From the NCBI GenBank assembly GCA_020718265.1, contig DYSM01000129.1:1-7812 (forward strand): a stretch of DNA of 7,812 nucleotides, written 5' to 3'. Under the pieces are notes generated by a model. It was not told the DNA's origin. It did no database searches and was given only the letters and a program-made list of their open reading frames with translations. Shown here one piece after another: positions 1 through 6,037 of this stretch (position 1 is its first letter; the number at the start of each line of letters is the position of its first letter). Origin of the DNA: Draconibacterium orientale. Its GTDB lineage: Bacteria > Bacteroidota > Bacteroidia > Bacteroidales > JAADGE01. A program made the position numbers and the translations under genes.

Positions 1-18
1 ACTAAATAACTATGTGTT

Positions 19-525
19 ATGAAAAAAATAATTGTCATTGATACAAGTATGTTTTGCACTTGGTTAAAACTACCAAATTTTGAAACTTGCGAAAGCCGAA
101 ATGATACTTGGGATTTCGAACGAATAAACGAAAAAATTGAAACTGAAATTAGAAATCACAGCACGCTTGTTCTTCCACTTGCAACAATAATAGAATCGGG
201 GAATCATTTAAGCCATTGTAGCGGAGACATTTACAGTCTTGCCCATAAATTTTGCGATATTTTAAGAAAATCAGTTGAAGGAGAATCTCCTTGGGCAACT
301 TTTTCTCAACAATCAGAGCTTTGGAACGATGCAAGTCTCAAACGATTGGCAGACGAATGGCCTCCCATGGCTGCCTCAAAAGTCTCAATAGGTGATGCTA
401 CTATTAAAAACGTTGCAGAAATGTATGCAAAAATTGGTTACGATGTTGAAATACTCACTTGTGATTCAGGTCTTAAAGCCTACGAACCCACAATTCATAC
501 AACCAAACCAAGACGCAGAAAATGA
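19..525 (+). CDS. Small PIN-domain protein (putative ribonuclease)
   Basis: A 168-residue protein with the acidic layout of a PIN (PilT N-terminus) nuclease. A first strand holds VIDTSMF with Asp8; Glu59 lies in LATIIESG; Asp126 lies in SIGDATIKN; Asp149 lies in ILTCDSGL. These four carboxylates at the expected spacing would bind the metal ions of a PIN active site, so an RNase role is likely; the target is unknown. The tail TTKPRRRK is basic and could touch nucleic acid. The start has no Shine-Dalgarno site, but the ATG overlaps a TGA at 20-22 in the frame open from the window edge (ATGA), as in translationally coupled operons, so an upstream partner gene is suspected. Only six codons of that frame are visible, so this is not proof. 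The stop at 523-525 overlaps another ATG at 522. It could be a VapC-like toxin, although no antitoxin is visible and it is longer than typical VapC, or the PIN effector of a multi-gene system. Confidence 0.72.
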   Translation: MKKIIVIDTSMFCTWLKLPNFETCESRNDTWDFERINEKIETEIRNHSTLVLPLATIIESGNHLSHCSGDIYSLAHKFCDILRKSVEGESPWATFSQQSELWNDASLKRLADEWPPMAASKVSIGDATIKNVAEMYAKIGYDVEILTCDSGLKAYEPTIHTTKPRRRK

Positions 526-667
526 ATTTATTAGAACATTATTTTTTGCGTGTTAAATATCACAACAATAGGCTTTTGACTTTTGATTCAGCGCAAAAGT
601 ATTGGACTGCGATATTGAACTCGAAGCCCTCGAAAAACCGCAAAATTTTCCGCTGAAATATTTTTAG
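522..667 (+). pseudogene. Short ORF or frameshifted remnant coupled to the PIN gene
   Basis: An ATG at 522 overlaps the PIN gene stop as ATGA and opens a 44-codon ORF (MNLLEHYFLRVKYHNN at its start) ending at TGA 654-656. In another frame, 587-667 reads FSAKVLDCDIELEALEK and then PQNFPLKYF before TAG, which has a more protein-like composition than the ORF itself. A single -1 shift near codon 22 would join the two pieces into one product of about 48 residues. I do not recognise either segment. This may be a decayed third gene of the operon, a genuine tiny protein, or chance. Nothing else is supported in the gap between the PIN gene and gmd; no clear terminator hairpin is seen there. Confidence 0.25.
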
Positions 668-711
668 ACCTAACTTTTCTCGACTTATTTACACGTTTTC
701 TCTATTTCGGC

Positions 712-1830
712 TTATTCGTAATAATTTTTTACGGCAAAACCGCCTTCTTTCAAATATTTTTGCTTGCGCATGAGTTTCAAATCGCTTGTAATCATATCTT
801 TGACTAAATCCTCGAGCGTGTGCTTGGGTTCCCAACCGAGTTTGGTTTTGGACTTTGTCGGGTCGCCAATGAGCAATTCGACCTCGGTGGGGCGGAAATA
901 ACGTTCGTCAATTTTTACAACTTCAGCACCTATCTTTACAGTTGCTTCAAATTCACCTTCCACGTTTGTTACAACGCCGACTTCATCCTTGCCTTCGCCT
1001 TTAAATTCAACTGTAATACCTAACTCTTTGAATGTCATACGAATAAATTCACGCACTTCGGTCGTGCGTCCGGTAGCAATAACAAAATCTTCGGGTGTAT
1101 CTTGTTGCAAAATCAAATACATTGCCTCCACGTAATCCTTGGCGTGTCCCCAGTCGCGCTTTGCCGAGAGGTTGCCCATGTGCATGGTGTCTTGCATTCC
1201 GAGTGCGATGCGTGCCGCGGCGCGCGTGATTTTGCGCGTTACGAAGGTTTCGCCGCGTATGGGCGATTCGTGATTAAACAAAATGCCGTTGCATGCAAAC
1301 ATTCCGTAGGCTTCGCGGTAGTTTACGGTTATCCAAAACGCGTACATTTTCGCAACCGCATACGGGCTGCGCGGATAAAACGGCGTGGTTTCTTTTTGCG
1401 GAATTTCTTGCACCAAACCGTAAAGTTCGCTCGTTGAGGCTTGGTAGATGCGTGTTTTCTTAGTTAAGTTTAATAAGCGTACGGCTTCCAAAATGCGTAA
1501 TGTGCCGATTCCGTCCACGTTTGCCGTGTATTCGGGCGTGTTGAAACTTACGCCCACGTGGCTCATGGCTCCGAGATTGTAAATTTCGTCGGGTTGAATT
1601 TCCTGAATCAGACGGATGAGGTTTGTAGAGTCCGATAAATCGCCGTAATGTAAAATGAATTTTCGCTCTGTTTCGTGCGGGTCGGAATAGATGTGGTCAA
1701 TTCGGTCGGTATTGAACAGCGAACTGCGACGTTTTAAACCATGAACGGTATAGCCTTTTTTGAGTAAAAATTCGGCAAGATACGCGCCGTCTTGTCCTGT
1801 GATACCTGTAACGAATGCGATTTTCGACAT
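712..1830 (-). CDS. gmd: GDP-mannose 4,6-dehydratase
   Basis: Converts GDP-D-mannose to GDP-4-keto-6-deoxy-D-mannose in the cytoplasm, the first step towards GDP-L-fucose, GDP-rhamnose and related sugars for surface glycans. The 372-residue length matches the family (E. coli Gmd, 373). It is an extended short-chain dehydrogenase: the NADP-binding glycine motif is G9-ITG-QD-G15 after the first strand, followed by GLKRRSS at 31-37, typical of Gmd. The catalytic set is Thr133 and Glu135 (STSELYG) with Tyr157-xxx-Lys161 (SPYAVAK), one residue offset from the E. coli positions. Other Gmd signatures are NHESPIRGETFVTRKIT (186-202), KRDWGHAKDYV (224-234) and YFRPTEVE (311-318). The start is supported by the short MSKIAFVTG lead-in and an A-rich leader. 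GDP-fucose synthase (fcl), a frequent neighbour, is not in the window: the gene is followed by convergent + strand genes, so the second step must be encoded elsewhere. Confidence 0.97.
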   Translation of the reverse strand: MSKIAFVTGITGQDGAYLAEFLLKKGYTVHGLKRRSSLFNTDRIDHIYSDPHETERKFILHYGDLSDSTNLIRLIQEIQPDEIYNLGAMSHVGVSFNTPEYTANVDGIGTLRILEAVRLLNLTKKTRIYQASTSELYGLVQEIPQKETTPFYPRSPYAVAKMYAFWITVNYREAYGMFACNGILFNHESPIRGETFVTRKITRAAARIALGMQDTMHMGNLSAKRDWGHAKDYVEAMYLILQQDTPEDFVIATGRTTEVREFIRMTFKELGITVEFKGEGKDEVGVVTNVEGEFEATVKIGAEVVKIDERYFRPTEVELLIGDPTKSKTKLGWEPKHTLEDLVKDMITSDLKLMRKQKYLKEGGFAVKNYYE

Positions 1831-1903
1831 TTTTATTGTATTTTATTTGAGATGATATTGGGATGTGAAAGCCATCTAATTTTTTTACAAAAAAAATCAA
1901 TTT

Positions 1904-1933
1904 TCATCGTACAGAAAAATAAAGTTTGACAAA
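1904..1933 (-). promoter_or_regulatory. Weak Bacteroidota-type promoter candidate for gmd
   Basis: On the minus strand, TTTG (complement of 1930-1933) is followed after 18 bases by TACGATGA (complement of 1904-1911), a partial match to the Bacteroidota -33 TTTG / -7 TAnnTTTG arrangement. The -7 element fits poorly and the spacing is a little short. The position, about 75 bases upstream of the gmd start and just past a terminator-like hairpin, is the main reason to list it. Confidence 0.18.
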
Positions 1934-1947
1934 TGATTGAAAGAAGA

Positions 1948-1972
1948 AAGCCGAAGTGTTGAGCTTCGGCTT
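1948..1972 (-). terminator. Intrinsic terminator-like hairpin after the acyl-CoA synthetase gene
   Basis: A perfect 9-bp inverted repeat, AAGCCGAAG and CTTCGGCTT, with a 7-base loop. Read on the minus strand the stem is followed by the pyrimidine-rich TCTTCTTTC, a modest terminator tail. It lies between the synthetase stop and the gmd start, where it could end the upstream transcript and separate gmd transcription from it. The tail is not a clean U-run, so termination efficiency is uncertain. Confidence 0.5.
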
Positions 1973-2012
1973 ATAGTTAAAAAATAATTACCCAAAAAAA
2001 TAGTCTGCTGAA

Positions 2013-2082
2013 TTTGCCCATATACCCCTACATAGATTTGAACTCAGAGAATGTTTAACTATTTTGTAAGTGTATATGCAAA
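2013..2082 (-). other. Long imperfect hairpin in the synthetase-gmd spacer
   Basis: This is the main content of the 336-base gene-free stretch 1831-2166, besides the 1948-1972 terminator. Arms CATATACCCCTACA (2019-2032) and TGTAAGTGTATATG (2065-2078) pair over 14 positions with two irregularities. On the minus-strand RNA one of these becomes a G-U wobble, leaving a single G-A mismatch, so folding favours the strand that is presumably transcribed. TTTG (2013-2016) and CAAA (2079-2082) extend the stem past a 2-base bulge, and inside the loop TTGAAC (2038-2043) and GTTTAA (2053-2058) pair over 5 of 6 positions. It could be a 3'-UTR structure of the synthetase mRNA, a leader element of gmd, or a small MITE-like repeat. 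No known RNA family is recognised. Confidence 0.4.
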
Positions 2083-2166
2083 ATGTGTGCCTTTGTTTCC
2101 TAAAAGTAAAAATAAATCTACTTTTTGTTTGAAATTTTGCTGTTTTGGGAAATTATTCTGCCTTCC

Positions 2167-3939
2167 CTAAAATTTATTGAATAAATTTCCAAGTTTTGTT
2201 TGGTATTTTTGCTTTACAAATCGACGTTTTAATTTGAGGGTAGGCGAGAGTTCGCCTGTATCTACAGTCCAATTTTCGGCAACGAGTTCAAATTTCTTAA
2301 TTTGTTCGGTTTTTCCAAGCCGCTTGTTGTATTCGTCGAGTTCTTCCTGAAATCGTTCAACAACCAACGTGTTTTTTATCAATTCTTCGTTGTCGTGAAA
2401 ATGGATGTGCTTGCGCGAAGCCCAATCGTGCAAAAATTCAAAATTCGGAACTAAAACTGCGGCTGTATATTTCTCATTTTCACCCACAACCATAGCTTGT
2501 TCGATGAAGAGTGATTCTTTCAAAATATTTTCAACAGCTTGCGGGGCAACGTATTTTCCGGTCGAAAGTTTGAACATTTCTTTTTTTCTGTCCGTGATTT
2601 TCAGATATTTACCTAATATCATTTCGCCGATGTCGCCCGTGTGAAGCCAACCTTCCGCATCGATGCTTTCCGCCGTGAGTTCGGGTGCTTTGAAGTAGCC
2701 CGGCATTAAATTCGGACCTTTGAACAGAATTTCGCCGTCGTCTGCAATTTTCACCTGTTGTTCTTTGCCCAGAATCGGACCGACGGTTCCGAAGCGAAAA
2801 TCTTTCGGGTGATTTACAGCGATAACAGGCGCGGTTTCCGTGAGGCCGTAACCTTCAAAAACAGGCAATCCGGCTGCCATGAAGGCTCTTGCTAAACGCG
2901 GTTGGAGTGCTGCGCCGCCACAGATAATCAGTTTCACGCTTCCGCCCAACGCTGCACGCCATTTTTTGAAAATCAGTTTGTCGTAAAATGCACGTTTGGC
3001 ATTGTATATCAAACTGTTATGTTCTGAAAATTTTAAACCGAGTTCGGCAGAATTGTGGAATAATTCGCGCTTAATGCCTTCCAAGTCTTTGCCTTTTTCA
3101 ATAATTTTATCGTAAATGCGTTCGAGCAAACGCGGCACGGTTACAAACACGTTTGGCTTGACTTCTTTGAGGTTATCTGCCACTTTTTCAATACTTTCCG
3201 CATACCAAATGCTCATCCCGAGGTATTGAAACGTGTATCCGCCGATGCGTTCCAAGACGTGGCACAGCGGCAGAAAACTCAGCGCGCGATGTTTATGATT
3301 CAGTCCGATAATTTTTTCGATATATTTGACTTGATAAATAAAGTTTGTGTGCGTGAGCATCACGCCTTTCGGAACGCCTGTGGTTCCGGAGGTGTAAATG
3401 ATTGTGCAAACATCGTCGGGCGAGACGGCATCGCGGCGGTTTTTTAGGGTTCCGCGCAACATAACATCTTCGCTTTTTGTGCCGAGTTCAAGAATTTCGC
3501 TCCAATGTTTGGCTCCGGAAACGGTGTCGAAGGTGTAAACCGGCGGACGGTTTGCAATTTTTTGAGTCAAAGGCTGTATTTTATCGTAAAGCTCTTTGGT
3601 TGAAACAATTACGAGTTTTGCTTCGGAGTGTTCCAAAATGTGCAGATACTCTTCTTCGCTAATTGTCGGATACACAGGCACATGCACCGCCCCGATTTGC
3701 AACATGCCGTGGTCGGCGAAATTCCATTCGGGTCGGTTGTTGGATACGGTTGCAATTTTGTCGCCCGGTTGGATGCCGAGTTTGAGCAAGCCGTAGCTGA
3801 GCTTGTTTGTGAGTTCAATGACTTCGGCAACGCCGTATTTGCGCCATGCGCCGTTTTCCATGCCGGTAAAAATGTCGGTTTTATCCGAAAATTTTGTTTT
3901 GTAACGGTCCAAAAGGTCGAAAGTTCGAGTAACGCTCAT
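2167..3939 (-). CDS. fadD: Long-chain-fatty-acid--CoA ligase (AMP-forming)
   Basis: Activates long-chain fatty acids to acyl-CoA through an acyl-AMP intermediate; likely cytoplasmic or membrane-associated and serving lipid synthesis or fatty-acid uptake. At 590 residues it matches the FAA1/FadD15-type branch of the ANL superfamily. Visible motifs: ATP/AMP loop YTSGTTGVPKGVMLTH (182-197); LPLCHVLER (223-231), typical of long-chain enzymes; GYGLTETAP (363-371) with Glu368 for Mg-ATP; HTGD with Asp436 for ribose; DRKKEMFKLSTGKYVAP (450-466) at the domain hinge; and a C-terminal ELSPTLKLKRR (563-573) where Lys569 is the probable adenylation lysine. All core residues are present, so it should be active. 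The ATG overlaps the TGA of an upstream gene stub (ATGA at 3936-3939), so translation was probably coupled to that lost gene. It has no clear promoter of its own nearby and now probably depends on read-through from the cassette upstream. Confidence 0.93.
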   Translation of the reverse strand: MSVTRTFDLLDRYKTKFSDKTDIFTGMENGAWRKYGVAEVIELTNKLSYGLLKLGIQPGDKIATVSNNRPEWNFADHGMLQIGAVHVPVYPTISEEEYLHILEHSEAKLVIVSTKELYDKIQPLTQKIANRPPVYTFDTVSGAKHWSEILELGTKSEDVMLRGTLKNRRDAVSPDDVCTIIYTSGTTGVPKGVMLTHTNFIYQVKYIEKIIGLNHKHRALSFLPLCHVLERIGGYTFQYLGMSIWYAESIEKVADNLKEVKPNVFVTVPRLLERIYDKIIEKGKDLEGIKRELFHNSAELGLKFSEHNSLIYNAKRAFYDKLIFKKWRAALGGSVKLIICGGAALQPRLARAFMAAGLPVFEGYGLTETAPVIAVNHPKDFRFGTVGPILGKEQQVKIADDGEILFKGPNLMPGYFKAPELTAESIDAEGWLHTGDIGEMILGKYLKITDRKKEMFKLSTGKYVAPQAVENILKESLFIEQAMVVGENEKYTAAVLVPNFEFLHDWASRKHIHFHDNEELIKNTLVVERFQEELDEYNKRLGKTEQIKKFELVAENWTVDTGELSPTLKLKRRFVKQKYQTKLGNLFNKF

Positions 3940-4040
3940 AATGCTGATATTCTGTTTATTTCGTTTCTGATTTCTTGTATGATTTCGGCGTTTGTAATTT
4001 CGCCGTCTAAGCTGAAAACGACAAATACTTTGCCTTTGTA
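3936..4040 (-). pseudogene. C-terminal stub of a truncated gene
   Basis: Between the nuclease gene and the acyl-CoA synthetase the minus strand holds 34 sense codons with clear protein character (YKGKVFVVFSLDGEI, then TNAEIIQEIRNEINRISAL) and a TGA that overlaps the synthetase ATG. The frame begins directly after an in-frame TAA (4041-4043) and contains no ATG, GTG or TTG, so it cannot be a complete gene. The best explanation is the tail of a gene beheaded at the edge of the restriction-modification cassette. The parent family is not recognised. The beta strand followed by an acidic amphipathic helix is only faintly like the C-terminal subdomain of ANL enzymes, which is too weak to assign. 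Confidence 0.6.
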
Positions 4041-4044
4041 TTAG

Positions 4045-4704
4045 TTACCTCCCTGATAAGTAAGAACATAATTTAGGCATTCCGTATTTTTCTCTCCAAT
4101 TTTTTTCAATAAATTCGGCATACATTGAAATTATATCTGTGATAAAATACACTCTAAAAGTATAAGAAGAATGTTTTTTATCAAAAATATTTATTCCGTT
4201 TCTGAAATAATAAGTATTTGCAGAATTAGTTTGTATAAAATGCTTCTCCTCGTCAGATAAATTTAGCCGTAATAACGTTTCTACATTTCGAATTGGTTTT
4301 CTGTCAAAATAAGGAACTTTACTTCTTGATTGAATTGATAAGGCTTTTTTTCTATGCGAGTTTGAGGTATCATGATAAATATCAACACTTACGCCGGACC
4401 ATCCTGCATCTACTTCTCCTACTAAATGATGTTTTAATCTACCCTTAACGTCATCTTTGGCTAATCCATTATAAATAATTTCGCCATCAAATATTTTGTC
4501 AGGAATTTTATTTTTATGAAGACAATGCAAAATCGGCTCATTTGTCCAAATCCAATAACAACCGCCGCCTATTGATATTCTATCAAAATCCTCAATATTT
4601 TTAAGTTCCACAAAATTTACTTTTTCAAGAAATTTATTAGGAATATTGATATTTTCAATTGCTTTTAGAAATTTAATTTCTTCCTCTTTCCAAATTTCAG
4701 ACAT
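4045..4704 (-). CDS. GIY-YIG nuclease-like protein, putative restriction endonuclease
   Basis: A 219-residue protein with a GIY-YIG catalytic signature. GGCYWIWTNE (47-56) is the first motif with Tyr50; EIIYNGLA (75-82) is the second with Tyr78; then KGRLKHHL gives Arg89 and His93 with R-x3-H spacing, 11 residues after Tyr78, close to the I-TevI arrangement (Y17, R27, H31). A later strand, YTFRVYFI (181-188), leads into helix AEFIEKNWREKYG, where Glu197 or Glu200 would be the metal ligand. The usual final Asn is not obvious. The stretch between the two tyrosines (28 residues) is longer than in I-TevI, as in some restriction enzymes. It overlaps the upstream methyltransferase gene by 8 bases, so the pair most likely forms a type II restriction-modification system of unknown target. 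The gene is very AT-rich compared with the synthetase gene downstream. A homing-endonuclease role is less likely given the partner. Confidence 0.7.
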   Translation of the reverse strand: MSEIWKEEEIKFLKAIENINIPNKFLEKVNFVELKNIEDFDRISIGGGCYWIWTNEPILHCLHKNKIPDKIFDGEIIYNGLAKDDVKGRLKHHLVGEVDAGWSGVSVDIYHDTSNSHRKKALSIQSRSKVPYFDRKPIRNVETLLRLNLSDEEKHFIQTNSANTYYFRNGINIFDKKHSSYTFRVYFITDIISMYAEFIEKNWREKYGMPKLCSYLSGR

Positions 4705-5998
4705 AAATCTTTTTTACTAGTTCGTTAAATTTAGTTTTGTATTTAAAATCATAACTGTTATCGACCATAGTGAAGCCGTTTTTTATCAAATGCGCGTTCA
4801 GAAATGTTTTGTTTTGCAGATACAAATATGCAAATAAATTGTTTTGCTCATCGTGTTTTATACTGTCAAATTTGAGAAAAACTTTCTGTCCTTTTGTTTT
4901 GCTTTTTAAAAAATCGACAGCTTTACCATTTTGACTGTCATCTTGCTTTACTCCGATTAATCGAATTTTCAATCCGGTTGTAAGTTCAACGATTTCGGGT
5001 GAAATGATTTGTTTTACGGAAAAAAATTCTTCGCGTTCCGTACTGTTTTTGTCAATTTTGGAGCCGAATTGAAGCGTTTTTACATCAATTTTTTTATCGA
5101 GTTTGTGCGGGTCGGAGAAGATGTATGGTAATTCGGAAATCTTCGTTTCAAAATCCTCATTTTCAGTTTTTTGTGTTAAAAATTCAAATTCGCCTTTATT
5201 GAACATCAGATTGGTATGCACTCCGATTTTATCTTTGATAATCGGAATAAACTCCGGATTAATTTCATAGCCAACTGAATTTCTGTCTAAAAGTCTTGCT
5301 GTCAGTGAAGTCGTTCCGCTGCCGAGGAAAGGGTCAAGAACCGTCTCGCCTACAAATGCAAACATTTTTATCAGACGTTTTGGTAGTTCTTCCGGAAACA
5401 TTGCCAAATGTCCGCCGTCTTGTTTTGCGCCGGCAAAATTCCAGTGTCCGTTGAAATAGGTGTTCCACTCTTCAACCGTCATGGCTGAAAGTTCTTTATT
5501 TTCGGGCGTTGGCTTAGGGGCATTGCCTTGTTTTTTAAAGATTAAAATAAATTCATAATCTAACTTCAAAATTCCGTTTCTCGGATACGGAAAACTGCCC
5601 ATAATGCTGCCGCCGCCGGATGTGTTCATGGTTGTTGCTTTTTGCCAGATTATTGCCCCCATGTAGTCCAAACCAATTGTTTCACAGAATTTTATGATTT
5701 CCGTGCGTATCGGAATAACTTTGTATCGACCGTAATAAACTGAGCGCGCAAATTGGTCGCCGATGTTTATGCAAAGTCGGCAACCTTTGTGTAAAACACG
5801 ATTACATTCGTTCCAAACTAAATTCAAATTATTGATATAGTTCTCGTAACTGTCGTGAAAACCAATTTGATTTTCCGTACCATAATCTTTCAACTGCCAG
5901 TAAGGAGGAGAGGTAACAATTAGATGAACGCTCTCATTTTCGAGTGCGCTCATGTTGCGACTGTCGCCTGATATGATTTTGTGTTTGGTCTGAGGCAT
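4697..5998 (-). CDS. Site-specific DNA methyltransferase (TSPPYW type, probably N4-cytosine) with SNase-like C-terminal domain
   Basis: Transfers methyl groups from S-adenosylmethionine to an exocyclic amino group in DNA. The catalytic motif IV is TSPPYW (29-34), followed by QLKDYGTENQIG; the SAM-binding motif I comes late, as VLDPFLGSGTT (220-230), followed by GYEINPE (243-249). The order catalytic-then-SAM is the beta class; SPPYW favours N4-cytosine, though N6-adenine cannot be excluded. A central MGSFPYPRNGILKLDYEFILIFKK (133-156, positions approximate) segment is typical of this type II methylase group. Residues about 328-433 form a second domain resembling staphylococcal nuclease (OB-fold): GLKIRLIGV, KVFLKFD, LFAYLYLQNKTFLNAHLIKNGF. 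The nuclease residues are mostly missing (see findings). It overlaps the GIY-YIG gene by 8 bases and lies 39 bases after the flippase gene. The methylase would protect host DNA from the partner nuclease. The recognition sequence cannot be read from the protein. Confidence 0.88.
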   Translation of the reverse strand: MPQTKHKIISGDSRNMSALENESVHLIVTSPPYWQLKDYGTENQIGFHDSYENYINNLNLVWNECNRVLHKGCRLCINIGDQFARSVYYGRYKVIPIRTEIIKFCETIGLDYMGAIIWQKATTMNTSGGGSIMGSFPYPRNGILKLDYEFILIFKKQGNAPKPTPENKELSAMTVEEWNTYFNGHWNFAGAKQDGGHLAMFPEELPKRLIKMFAFVGETVLDPFLGSGTTSLTARLLDRNSVGYEINPEFIPIIKDKIGVHTNLMFNKGEFEFLTQKTENEDFETKISELPYIFSDPHKLDKKIDVKTLQFGSKIDKNSTEREEFFSVKQIISPEIVELTTGLKIRLIGVKQDDSQNGKAVDFLKSKTKGQKVFLKFDSIKHDEQNNLFAYLYLQNKTFLNAHLIKNGFTMVDNSYDFKYKTKFNELVKKIYV

Positions 5999-6027
5999 TT
6001 TACCGGCGTTTAAGAATATTTTACGTA

Positions 6028-6035
6028 CAAAACTA
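6028..6035 (-). promoter_or_regulatory. Candidate -7 element for the methyltransferase-nuclease cassette
   Basis: On the minus strand the gap between the flippase stop and the methyltransferase start contains TAGTTTTG, an exact match to the Bacteroidota -7 consensus TAnnTTTG, about 30 bases before the ATG. A matching TTTG at -33 is not present; that region is only T-rich. A private promoter would suit an acquired cassette, but an 8-base match in AT-rich DNA can arise by chance. Confidence 0.3.
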
Positions 6036-6037
6036 AA

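Noticed and set aside
1102..1437. A 111-codon + strand open frame within gmd.
   Set aside because: It lies entirely antisense to conserved Gmd motifs including the SPYAVAK and STSELYG regions; it is a shadow of the real gene.
2035..2047. tRNA-like T-loop: the minus strand reads GTTCAAATC here.
   Set aside because: The flanking five-base stem pairs at only three of five positions, and no D arm, anticodon arm or CCA end can be placed. The surrounding inverted repeat explains the local structure better.
2053..2059. GTTTAAC resembling an integron attC core (RYYYAAC / GTTRRRY) within the hairpin.
   Set aside because: Only one core is present and its mate is missing at the expected place; no integrase or cassette structure is nearby.
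2102..2125. Inverted repeat AAAAGTA / TACTTTT just after the acyl-CoA synthetase stop as its terminator.
   Set aside because: The stem is almost all A-T with a 10-base loop and no U-run follows; the GC-rich hairpin at 1948-1972 is the better candidate.
3628..4044. A 138-codon open frame on the + strand, antisense to the synthetase start and the gene stub.
   Set aside because: Its composition is that of a shadow frame, it lies opposite the well-supported ANL N-terminal region, and its product has no recognisable motif.
4697..5014. Reading the SNase-like domain as an active nuclease, making the protein a self-contained restriction-modification enzyme.
   Set aside because: Most catalytic positions of SNase appear substituted, and a separate nuclease gene with a better active site overlaps it.
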